From NCBI GenBank assembly GCA_964642045.1, contig CAZXLZ010000066.1, forward strand, positions 1-6,391: 6,391 nucleotides of DNA, written 5' to 3'. Of this stretch, positions 1 to 4,676 are shown piece by piece (within the stretch, counting starts at the first letter, position 1; each line of letters opens with the position of its first letter). The position numbers and the translations under genes are program-made. The notes beneath the pieces are model-generated. The model saw only the letters and a program-made list of their open reading frames with translations, did not search any database and was not told where the DNA came from. The DNA comes from RGIG5057 sp964642045. Its GTDB lineage: Bacteria; Bacillota; Clostridia; TANB77; CAG-465.

Positions 1-51
1 TGATATGGTAAAAGTACTTTAAAATTTAATATTTTTAATTATAGTAACAAC

Positions 52-96
52 AAAACCTAAATTGTAAAGATATTTTATTCTTACAATTTAGGTTTT
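52..96. terminator. Perfect 16-bp hairpin, bidirectional terminator
   Basis: A perfect inverted repeat: the arm at 52-67 pairs with 81-96 across a 13-nt loop. On the + strand it is followed by a T-rich run (TTTTTATATATAA), as in a factor-independent terminator. It probably ends a + strand gene lying before the window. It could also catch readthrough from the minus-strand gene at 155-379. Bases 1-51 hold no gene that I can see. Confidence 0.75.
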
Positions 97-123
97 TATA
101 TATAATTATTAAAGAAATAAAAT

Positions 124-140
124 TTTTCCTATGAGGAAAA
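124..140 (-). terminator. Short hairpin terminator of the 74-aa gene
   Basis: A 7-bp stem (TTTTCCT with AGGAAAA) and a 3-nt loop lie 15 nt past the stop codon of the minus-strand gene. Read on the minus strand, the stem is followed by ATTTTATTTCTTT. The stem is short and A/T-rich, so it may be weak. The larger hairpin at 52-96 would back it up. Confidence 0.5.
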
Positions 141-154
141 TAAAAAATACTTTT

Positions 155-379
155 TTACCATGAGACCGTTTCTACACTGTACTCATTTGTGTGAAAATTA
201 ATCCAACATAAGATTATAACGTCTCCTACTTGAGCCGCGTAAACACTAATTTTACTGTTTTCTGATTTTATCTTAGTAATCATTTCTGAATTGACATTAT
301 ATCTGGTCTTTTTATTCATTGCTTTAACAATTTCTTCTACAGAAATATCGTATTTTTGTTCATTAAAAGATTCCATCAT
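155..379 (-). CDS. Hypothetical small soluble protein, 74 aa
   Basis: I do not recognise the family. The start is the ATG at 379, because AAGGAGG at 392-386 sits 6 nt upstream. The open frame continues upstream to 433 but has no ribosome binding site there. The protein begins MMESFNEQ. It has a charged, probably helical N-terminal half (about residues 12-45, including VEEIVKAMNKK) and a more hydrophobic, strand-like C-terminal half (VYAAQVGDVIILCWINF, about 46-62), and ends in Trp. There is no signal peptide or convincing membrane helix, so a cytoplasmic location is likely. It is monocistronic, with its own promoter upstream and a hairpin downstream, and is divergent from the membrane-protein pair. 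The good start signals and flanking promoter and terminator support a real gene. The function is unknown. Confidence 0.72.
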   Translation of the reverse strand: MMESFNEQKYDISVEEIVKAMNKKTRYNVNSEMITKIKSENSKISVYAAQVGDVIILCWINFHTNEYSVETVSW

Positions 380-469
380 ATTAAGCCTCCTTAATTGCAC
401 ATATATAATCATATTTAATATTTCATTCCACATAATTATATGCGCGTACTATTAAAATTCTTAGATAAC

Positions 470-498
470 ATTATATCATATCTGTTACAGCATATCAA
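470..498 (-). promoter_or_regulatory. Sigma-A promoter for the 74-aa gene
   Basis: On the minus strand, TTGATA (498-493), a 17-bp spacer and TATAAT (475-470). A TG one base before the -10 makes it an extended -10 element. Transcription would start near 463, about 85 nt before the ATG at 379. The spacer holds the small palindrome CTGTTACAG (482-490), which could be a regulator site or chance. Confidence 0.7.
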
Positions 499-569
499 GT
501 TAATTGTAAACTTAAGTAGGTATATAAAACAATTAGTCAAAAATATGATAGAATTGTTTACTTTTGTTC

Positions 570-598
570 TTGTATTTTAAGCGATTTTATAGTATAAT
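570..598 (+). promoter_or_regulatory. Sigma-A promoter for the membrane-protein pair
   Basis: TTGTAT (570-575), a 17-bp spacer and TATAAT (593-598). The first good start codon is at 720, leaving a leader of about 115 nt. The leader contains an unused strong ribosome binding site (AAAGGAGGT, 639-647). The intergenic region 380-719 otherwise holds only the divergent promoter and a partial direct repeat (502-513 and 552-563). Confidence 0.7.
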
Positions 599-638
599 TA
601 CCTAGACTTTATATAAATATTATCTAAAACTAATTAGT

Positions 639-682
639 AAAGGAGGTAAATATACATTTTATTAAAAATATTAGGTGCCTAA
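639..682 (+). other. Orphan ribosome binding site with tiny ATT-start reading frame
   Basis: AAAGGAGGT at 639-647 is a near-perfect Shine-Dalgarno sequence, but no ATG, GTG or TTG follows at a usable distance. The only candidate is ATT at 656, opening an 8-codon frame that would read MLLKILGA and stop at 680-682. ATT is a very rare start codon. This may be a leader peptide, a decayed start, or a ribosome standby site for the gene at 720. Confidence 0.25.
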
Positions 683-719
683 CATATGAATTATTATACA
701 AATAATGGAGGAAAAGTAT

Positions 720-1028
720 ATGATTGATAATAGAATATTATTAGAAATTATAGAGAATATTTTTAAACTACTTGTTTATTTATGTACAATGCTTACTTTT
801 ATTATTAATATACCTTTTTTATATAGTAACTTTTCACTTACTAAGTTAAAGAAAATTTCATTTTGTTGTGTTATTTTAAGAGTTGTATCAATAGTTATAC
901 AAATTTTTGCTATAACTTTTAGGGTAGAACTTAATATGGATATTTCACAATCTTTCTTTGCACTGGTGCTTAATTGTATGTTGCTTTATTTTGAATATAA
1001 AAAATACATATTTTTTAACGGCCTTTAA
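720..1028 (+). CDS. Small three-helix membrane protein, 102 aa
   Basis: I do not recognise the family. The start is the ATG at 720, preceded by GGAGG (707-711) at 8 nt. The in-frame ATG at 705 overlaps that site and is unlikely to be used. Three hydrophobic segments are visible: about residues 11-33, 44-68 and 76-95. They are separated by a basic loop (LTKLKK, about 40-45) and a short polar loop (RVELNMDIS). The C-terminus is FEYKKYIFFNGL. No signal-peptide cleavage site is evident, so an integral cytoplasmic-membrane protein is likely. It is first in a two-gene unit with the 106-aa membrane protein at 1137, whose size, topology and third helix (VLN followed by hydrophobics, then a Y..Y tail) look alike. 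A holin-like, toxin-like or partner-subunit role cannot be told apart from sequence. Confidence 0.7.
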   Translation: MIDNRILLEIIENIFKLLVYLCTMLTFIINIPFLYSNFSLTKLKKISFCCVILRVVSIVIQIFAITFRVELNMDISQSFFALVLNCMLLYFEYKKYIFFNGL

Positions 1029-1136
1029 GCAAGGTAAATCGATATTTATTCTGTATTAAAAATTTCAAATTTATATATTTTTTGCTATTTATGGCATGTA
1101 AAGAAAATTATAGAATAAAAATAGGAGGAAAGTATT

Positions 1137-1457
1137 ATGACTTACTTACTTAATATTTTAACAATCTTTTTAAGAATTATGGTATTACAGTCTTCGGTAG
1201 CATATCTAATATGTATGATAATTCTCTTTATTTTTGAAGAAAAATATAGTTATAGAACAAGGGCAAATGTTGAGCGGGTCATATTAGTACTCGTGGTTTG
1301 TACTATCATTTTGCTTATTAGTATTTCCGTACTTGAGTATATAGTTTTCGGAAGATTAGATATTTTAGATATTAATAATATAGTGTTAAATATAATAATA
1401 TTTATATTAAGATTTTCAAAATATGAGAACTATATGAGAAGTTGTAAAGAAAAATAA
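1137..1457 (+). CDS. Small three-helix membrane protein, 106 aa
   Basis: I do not recognise the family. AGGAGG (1123-1128) lies 8 nt before the ATG. Hydrophobic segments span roughly residues 4-33 (possibly one long or two short helices), 46-70 and 78-93. The hydrophilic loop between the first two (FEEKYSYRTRANVER) is strongly charged. The C-terminus is basic (RSCKEK). The gene lies 108 nt after the 102-aa gene with no terminator or obvious promoter between them, so the two are probably cotranscribed from the promoter at 570-598. The matching size, topology and third-helix pattern (IVLN... then KYENY) suggest a diverged tandem duplicate of the previous gene, or two subunits of one complex. 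The unit ends at the hairpin at 1469-1503. The function is unknown. Confidence 0.72.
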   Translation: MTYLLNILTIFLRIMVLQSSVAYLICMIILFIFEEKYSYRTRANVERVILVLVVCTIILLISISVLEYIVFGRLDILDINNIVLNIIIFILRFSKYENYMRSCKEK

Positions 1458-1468
1458 TTATAAAATAC

Positions 1469-1503
1469 AAAATGTGTCTTAAAGTAATTTTAAGGCACAT
1501 TTT
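1469..1503. terminator. Bidirectional terminator between the membrane-protein unit and dapA
   Basis: A 15-bp stem (1469-1483 with 1489-1503, one T-G wobble) with a 5-nt loop. It is followed by TTTTTCTTTTA on the + strand and flanked by A-rich sequence that reads as a T tract on the minus strand. It lies between two convergent stop codons and would serve both transcripts. Confidence 0.85.
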
Positions 1504-1507
1504 TCTT

Positions 1508-2401
1508 TTATATATCTACCATATTTAAACCTTGATTTTGAATTGCATCATTTAATATAATATATTTTTCATAAGGAAGTTTTGTAAGAGGGAGTCTAAG
1601 ACTTCCTACTTCATATCCTAAGGTATTCATAGCCTCTTTAATCGGAATAGGATTTACATCAATAAATAGTGCATTCATTATATCGAGAAGTTCAAGCTGT
1701 GTTTTTCTAGCTTTTGTCATGTTAGAGTTAAAAAAGCTATTGCATAAAAACTGCATTTTTTCCGGCATAATATTGCTTGTAACAGATATAACCCCTTTTC
1801 CACCAAGTGCTAGAATAGGTAAAGTTAAATTATCATTTCCACTATATACTGCAAAATTTTCATCTACTTTAGAGATTGTTTCAGCAATTTTTACAAGATC
1901 AGTACTTGCTTCTTTTATACCAACTATATTATCTATTTTAGACAGTTTTACTATTGTATCAACGGAAATATCAACATTACCTGTTCTTGATGGAACGTTG
2001 TATAATATAACTGGTATTGATACACTTTCAGCTATTTTTGAGTAATGTTCATAAAGGCCATTCTGATTACATTTATTGTAATATGGAGTAACAATAAGCA
2101 GACCATCTGCACCAACTTCTTCAGCATATTTTGAAAGATTTATACTATATTCAGTATTATTTGAACCAGTTCCAGCAATAATTGGAACTTTTTTATTTGC
2201 TACCTCTACACTAAATCTAATTATTTCTTTTTTCTCATCTAAGCTTAAAGTAGAAGATTCACCAGTAGTTCCACAAACTATAATTGCTGAAATTCCTTTT
2301 TTTATCTGATACTTTATAAGTTTCTCTAATTTCTCATAATTTACAGTCATATCACTATTAAACGGAGTGACAAGTGCTGTTGCTGCACCTTCAAATAACA
2401 T
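1508..2401 (-). CDS. dapA: 4-hydroxy-tetrahydrodipicolinate synthase (DapA)
   Basis: Catalyses condensation of pyruvate with L-aspartate semialdehyde, the first committed step of the diaminopimelate/lysine pathway, in the cytoplasm. The product is a 297-aa TIM barrel, near the family's usual 290-300 aa. Visible motifs are GTTGES (residues 44-49, with the T45/T46 pair), TPYYNK (105-110, Y108), ILYNVPSRTG (132-141, Y134 of the proton relay and R139 for semialdehyde binding), GIKEAS (161-166, Schiff-base lysine K163) and GGKGVISV (200-207). The start at 2401 has AGAGGTG 8 nt upstream. The gene stands alone, convergent with the membrane-protein pair, and not in an operon with dapB or lysA here. 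Positions matching the E. coli lysine-site His53, His56 and Glu84 appear to be Leu54, Lys57 and Tyr85. Lysine feedback inhibition is therefore probably absent, as reported for other Gram-positive enzymes. NAL/KDG aldolases share the fold, but these motifs fit DapA. Confidence 0.95.
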   Translation of the reverse strand: MLFEGAATALVTPFNSDMTVNYEKLEKLIKYQIKKGISAIIVCGTTGESSTLSLDEKKEIIRFSVEVANKKVPIIAGTGSNNTEYSINLSKYAEEVGADGLLIVTPYYNKCNQNGLYEHYSKIAESVSIPVILYNVPSRTGNVDISVDTIVKLSKIDNIVGIKEASTDLVKIAETISKVDENFAVYSGNDNLTLPILALGGKGVISVTSNIMPEKMQFLCNSFFNSNMTKARKTQLELLDIMNALFIDVNPIPIKEAMNTLGYEVGSLRLPLTKLPYEKYIILNDAIQNQGLNMVDI

Positions 2402-2436
2402 ATTTTATACACCTCTACTAAAAAGTATGTATATAT

Positions 2437-2465
2437 ATTATAAAGTATGAATAAATTATGTTATA
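2437..2465 (-). promoter_or_regulatory. Possible dapA promoter
   Basis: On the minus strand, TATAAT at 2442-2437 is a perfect -10 hexamer, but the -35 at 17 bp is poor (TATAAC). The leader to the ATG would be only about 30 nt, too short for a lysine riboswitch or T-box, and none is seen. Confidence 0.35.
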
Positions 2466-2468
2466 TCT

Positions 2469-2497
2469 TTGATTTTTAATTCATATTATGATATAAT
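2469..2497 (+). promoter_or_regulatory. Sigma-A promoter of the small-protein operon
   Basis: TTGATT (2469-2474), a 17-bp spacer and TATAAT (2492-2497) lie 60 nt before the first start codon at 2557. No other convincing promoter or terminator is seen before the hairpin at 4279-4304, so this is probably the promoter for all five genes downstream. Confidence 0.7.
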
Positions 2498-2556
2498 ATA
2501 CCCAATATTTTTGAGAAATCTAAAAATAATTTTATAGGAAGGTAGGATGCATAAAT

Positions 2557-3048
2557 ATGTGTAGTGATCCTAAAACATTAACAAAAAATACAACTTTTAA
2601 AGTTGTAGGTGGTGGTAGAATTTTATCTTTTGTTACATCAGGTGAAGAAAGTAAAATGAGACTCCTTTTGTCTGAGGACGGAAATACCCTTAGCGTTTAT
2701 ATATCTCAAAAGGGAGGAGGAACATTTAAATATAAGCTTATAAAAGTGTCATGGCTTACCCCAATTTTTGATGCAGTATCTAAAATGCTTAATGGTGAGA
2801 ATTTATCCAAAGATGAATTAGAGAGAGTAAGTAAAAATATAATTTCTAAAAGTATTTGTAGGGGGTGCGAATCTTATTTATTCAGTAATCATCTTGTGCT
2901 TAAAATTAGAAAAAATATTGATATAATCCAAATATCAATAACAAATGCATTTAGGATAAACAGTAAGATTAAGCGCTTAGGATGTAAGTTTTGCATAAAG
3001 CAAAATGAATTAACAAGTCCACTTTTTAATGCTATTATAAACTTATAA
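2557..3048 (+). CDS. Hypothetical protein with two CxxC motifs, 163 aa
   Basis: I do not recognise the family. The start at 2557 is the first usable ATG. AGGAAGG/GGTAGG at 2536-2546 serves as a loosely spaced ribosome binding site. A 5-codon frame (ATG at 2547, reading MHKYV) overlaps the start out of frame. The N-terminal part (residues about 12-66) reads as alternating beta strands, with Gly-rich turns (VGGGR, KGGGT). A helical stretch follows (about 66-97, FDAVSKMLNG). The C-terminal third carries CRGC (101-104) and CKFC (143-146), which could bind zinc or form disulfides. There is no signal peptide or membrane helix. The SED...FD...LS spacing in the middle weakly resembles the 115-aa protein encoded next, so a distant common fold is possible but unproven. 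It is the first gene of the operon. The function is unknown. Confidence 0.75.
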   Translation: MCSDPKTLTKNTTFKVVGGGRILSFVTSGEESKMRLLLSEDGNTLSVYISQKGGGTFKYKLIKVSWLTPIFDAVSKMLNGENLSKDELERVSKNIISKSICRGCESYLFSNHLVLKIRKNIDIIQISITNAFRINSKIKRLGCKFCIKQNELTSPLFNAIINL

Positions 3049-3110
3049 AGGAGGTAGAGATTATACTTATAACTAAAGCCAAAAATCAAACTATATCAAG
3101 GAGGAAATAA
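3047..3110 (+). other. Second orphan ribosome binding site with ATT-start 16-codon frame
   Basis: AAAGGAGGT (3047-3055) overlaps the stop codon of the 163-aa gene, but no ATG, GTG or TTG follows closely. ATT at 3060, 4 nt away, opens a 16-codon frame (MILITKAKNQTISRRK if ATT starts). It stops at 3108-3110, two bases before the ATG of the next gene. It could be a coupling leader or a decayed start. Confidence 0.25.
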
Positions 3111-3112
3111 AC

Positions 3113-3460
3113 ATGGAATTAAAATTTAACACAAAAAAGGGTTACAGCACTGGAAAAGAAATAGTTAGTAAGGAAACTTCAAAAACAAATGACAAATTTT
3201 TTGATGGTTTTAAGACTATTACTTTTTATCCTGGATCTGATGCAGGTGTATACGGTATATCAACTTCGGATTGGATTAAGTTTGGTATTTCTGAAGATAA
3301 GAAAAGAATAAGGATTAAACTTAGAAATACCAAAATTCCTTATGATAACATGGTAGAAGAATCTGTATTTGAGTTTGATAGATCAAATTATATAGATAGC
3401 CGGCTTATAGATGTCTTGTTTGATGAATTTGCTAAAACAATAGAAAATTTATCAGAGTAA
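3113..3460 (+). CDS. Hypothetical soluble protein, 115 aa
   Basis: I do not recognise the family. AAGGAGG (3098-3104) lies 8 nt before the ATG. The protein begins MELKFNTKK, a segment close to the start of the 58-aa protein two genes downstream (ELKFDTSER). Residues about 33-100 look like a beta-rich domain (ITFYPGSDAGVYGIS, DWIKFGISEDKKRIRIKL, ESVFEFD). A C-terminal helix follows (SRLIDVLFDEFAKTIENL, about 96-113). It is mixed-charge and acidic at its end, with no Cys, signal peptide or membrane segment, so probably cytoplasmic. It is second in the operon, 64 nt after the 163-aa gene and 58 nt before the 99-aa gene. The strong start signals and operon setting support a real gene. The function is unknown. 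Confidence 0.78.
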   Translation: MELKFNTKKGYSTGKEIVSKETSKTNDKFFDGFKTITFYPGSDAGVYGISTSDWIKFGISEDKKRIRIKLRNTKIPYDNMVEESVFEFDRSNYIDSRLIDVLFDEFAKTIENLSE

Positions 3461-3518
3461 TAAAATATTCTATAATAAAATATACATTACAAAACATAAT
3501 ACTTTGGAGGTTATCATT

Positions 3519-3818
3519 ATGGATATTAATACTTTTATGAACCAGTTTGCAACAGAGGTAAAAACAATTTATCATGATTTATGCGAAGAGAAAGCATTAA
3601 TTGAGGTAATAACTACCAATGGCTCTAAATACAAAGGTAAAATCTGCTCAGTTGAAACTATGTTATATCCTGGTGGCATTTGGTTTAAAAAGTGGGAGAT
3701 TAATGAACACCTTATTGGTGGCTACAGAGAAAGCGATAAGAGTAAGTATTTTATCCCATTTTCAAGCATTCATACTGTAGAATGTGATGAAGAGTATAAA
3801 AAGATAATGGAAAAATAA
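3519..3818 (+). CDS. Hypothetical protein, possible Sm-like beta-barrel fold, 99 aa
   Basis: I do not recognise the family. The start is the ATG at 3519, with GGAGG (3506-3510) at 8 nt. The TTG at 3504, which would add five residues, overlaps that site. An N-terminal helix (residues about 2-24) is followed by strands: ALIEVITTNGSKYKGKICSV (about 26-45), then WFKKWEIN and a final KYFIPFSSIHTVE (about 75-87). The pattern of a strand, an NG turn, a glycine-containing strand, a long insert and a terminal I..I.TVE strand recalls Sm/Hfq-like or other small SH3-type barrels. This is by eye only. There is no catalytic motif, signal peptide or membrane helix. It is third in the five-gene operon, between the 115-aa gene and the two tandem paralogs. 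The function is unknown. Confidence 0.75.
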   Translation: MDINTFMNQFATEVKTIYHDLCEEKALIEVITTNGSKYKGKICSVETMLYPGGIWFKKWEINEHLIGGYRESDKSKYFIPFSSIHTVECDEEYKKIMEK

Positions 3819-3837
3819 ATAAGAATTCAAAATAATA

Positions 3838-3879
3838 ACAGAAGTTTTACAACTGTTAAGCTATAATTATTACTTCTGT
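3838..3879 (+). repeat. 8-bp inverted repeat before the 58-aa gene
   Basis: ACAGAAGT (3838-3845) pairs with ACTTCTGT (3872-3879) across a 26-nt A/T-rich loop. The right arm ends 2 nt before the ribosome binding site AAAGGA (3882-3887). There is no T tract, so it is not a terminator. It might be a leader stem near the start region, or chance. Confidence 0.35.
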
Positions 3880-3894
3880 AGAAAGGACTTAATT

Positions 3895-4071
3895 ATGTTA
3901 GAACTTAAATTTGATACATCAGAAAGAAAATTAGATCTTCCAAAATATAGGATTTCTGAGCCAAAAAGAATTCCTATACCTAAAAGTACGTTTGTTGATA
4001 GCAATCGGGTAGATACAGTACAGCCTGCTTTTTGGTCAGACAATAAGGAAAATGATGATGAAGATGAGTAA
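3895..4071 (+). CDS. Small paralogous protein A, PKSTFxDSNRxDT motif, 58 aa
   Basis: I do not recognise the family. AAAGGA (3882-3887) lies 7 nt before the ATG. The protein opens MLELKFDTSE, then carries RKLDLPKY (residues 11-18) and PKSTFVDSNRVDT (29-41), and ends in a very acidic tail (DNKENDDEDE). RKLDLPxY and PKSTFxDSNRxDT recur in the 54-aa protein encoded directly after it. The opening resembles that of the 115-aa protein (MELKFNTKK). It is Pro-, Lys- and Asp-rich with few hydrophobics, so it may be flexible or act as a binding peptide. There is no signal peptide, Cys or membrane segment. Conservation of codons with its paralog, and a proper ribosome binding site, support translation. 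The function is unknown. A modified-peptide precursor is conceivable, but no modifying enzyme is nearby. Confidence 0.78.
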   Translation: MLELKFDTSERKLDLPKYRISEPKRIPIPKSTFVDSNRVDTVQPAFWSDNKENDDEDE

Positions 4072-4107
4072 ACAGTCATAATAAAAAATAAGAAAGGATT
4101 TAATATT

Positions 4108-4272
4108 ATGATAAAACCCAAAATAGTATTATCACAAAGAAAGTTAGATCTTCCTGTATATCAGTTCCCGGATAATAAGCCTAAGCCAAAAAGTACGTTC
4201 ATTGATTCAAATAGAATAGATACTATACGTTCTGAAAAATCATACAAAAATAATAATAACAAAGATGAATAA
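4108..4272 (+). CDS. Small paralogous protein B, PKSTFxDSNRxDT motif, 54 aa
   Basis: Tandem paralog of the 58-aa protein. AAAGGA (4093-4098) lies 9 nt before the ATG, inside the 36-nt gap after the previous stop. The order is a short basic/hydrophobic start (MIKPKIVLSQ), RKLDLPVY (11-18), PKSTFIDSNRIDT (27-39), and a polar tail (KNNNNKDE). The two shared blocks are nearly identical to protein A, while the start, the middle linker and the tail differ. The core is therefore under constraint and the ends are free. It lacks the ELKF start seen in protein A. It is the last gene of the operon and is followed 6 nt later by the terminator stem. No membrane segment or signal peptide is seen. The function is unknown. 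Confidence 0.78.
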   Translation: MIKPKIVLSQRKLDLPVYQFPDNKPKPKSTFIDSNRIDTIRSEKSYKNNNNKDE

Positions 4273-4278
4273 AATATT

Positions 4279-4310
4279 CTCTCTAGGTTTAATTACCTAG
4301 AGAGCTTTTT
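4279..4310. terminator. Strong operon terminator, 10-bp stem plus T tract
   Basis: CTCTCTAGGT (4279-4288) pairs perfectly with ACCTAGAGAG (4295-4304) across a 6-nt loop, followed by CTTTTTC on the + strand. On the minus strand the stem is followed by AATATTTTATT, so it may also end the convergent cysteine-rich unit, whose last stop codon is at 4325-4327. Confidence 0.9.
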
Positions 4311-4324
4311 CATGTATATATTAA

Positions 4325-4498
4325 TTAGTTACAGCAGCAACATATGATAATAAGTACGATTATTATTAAAATCCAGCAGCAGCATCCACCACCGAAAAGA
4401 CCGCATCCACCACCGCAGTTGTTTGATTGACATCCACATCCGCATCCGCAGTTGTTTTGTTGGCATCCGCATCCACATCCGCATCTTTCATCTATCAT
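4325..4498 (-). CDS. Cysteine-rich small membrane protein, 57 aa
   Basis: The start at 4498 has AAAAGGAGGG (4516-4507) 8 nt upstream. Seventeen of 57 residues are Cys. Residues 6-12 and 17-23 are two copies of CGCGCGC, each followed by QxNN. A Gly-rich linker follows (CGGGCGLFGGG, 28-38), then CCCW (39-42), one hydrophobic helix (ILIIIVLIII, 43-52) and CCCCN (53-57). This resembles the short Gly/Cys-rich, single-helix proteins of clostridia and bacilli, some annotated as YjcZ-like sporulation proteins and others as high-cysteine proteins. That link is from pattern memory, not a search. It is likely membrane-anchored with a metal-binding or disulfide-linked tail. Codons are GC-richer than the neighbours because of Cys TGC and Gly GGA. 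It lies 38 nt after the 35-aa gene and is probably cotranscribed with it. Confidence 0.82.
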   Translation of the reverse strand: MIDERCGCGCGCQQNNCGCGCGCQSNNCGGGCGLFGGGCCCWILIIIVLIIICCCCN

Positions 4499-4536
4499 GG
4501 TTAATTCCCTCCTTTTATAAAAGTGAACTTACATTT

Positions 4537-4644
4537 TTAATTTAAATTTAGTAAGTTCAATGGTGTAGAGCATTTATCCTTGTTAATAATTAAAAATATA
4601 AAAGCTAGGGCAATTAATAATACAAAAAGTTCGTTATTACTCAT
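4537..4644 (-). CDS. Tiny single-helix membrane protein, 35 aa
   Basis: The frame begins with ATG at 4644 and has AAGGAG (4661-4656) 11 nt upstream, a slightly long gap. The product opens with polar MSNNE. A hydrophobic helix of about 15 residues follows (LFVLLIALAFIFLII, 6-20), then a short basic NKDK, and a tail CSTPLNLLNLN. It is a typical tiny membrane-anchored peptide of the kind found beside cysteine/glycine-rich sporulation proteins in spore formers. It lies directly upstream of the 57-aa cysteine-rich gene on the same strand. With the shared upstream promoter candidate, this suggests a two-gene unit. The function is unknown. Chance occurrence is possible given the length, but the ribosome binding site, hydropathy and spacing argue for a gene. 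Confidence 0.62.
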   Translation of the reverse strand: MSNNELFVLLIALAFIFLIINKDKCSTPLNLLNLN

Positions 4645-4676
4645 AATATATGTCACTCCTTAATAGTTGCTGCTTA

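Noticed and set aside
686..727. 13-codon frame from ATG 686 (MNYYTNNGG...) before the 102-aa gene
   Set aside because: It has no ribosome binding site of its own and overlaps the start of the real gene. It is probably chance.
1719..2045. Open frame of 108 aa on the + strand inside dapA
   Set aside because: It is antisense to a clear DapA enzyme, has no ribosome binding site, and its composition follows from the opposite strand.
2889..3089. 66-aa frame on the minus strand, hydrophobic
   Set aside because: It is a shadow of the end of the 163-aa gene. No ribosome binding site and no promoter were seen.
3870..4121. 83-aa hydrophobic-looking frame on the minus strand
   Set aside because: It lies antisense to the 58-aa gene, which has a ribosome binding site and a conserved paralog. 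The minus frame has neither.
3895..4272. The two short paralogs as toxin-antitoxin or RiPP precursor genes
   Set aside because: No modifying enzyme, protease, transporter, immunity gene or stable toxin partner is in the window, and there is no typical leader or cleavage motif. I left the function open.
4381..4500. GCATCC-rich repetitive DNA that could be a microsatellite or short repeat array
   Set aside because: The repetition is explained by alternating Cys and Gly codons of the 57-aa protein read on the minus strand. No spacer-repeat structure of a CRISPR array exists.
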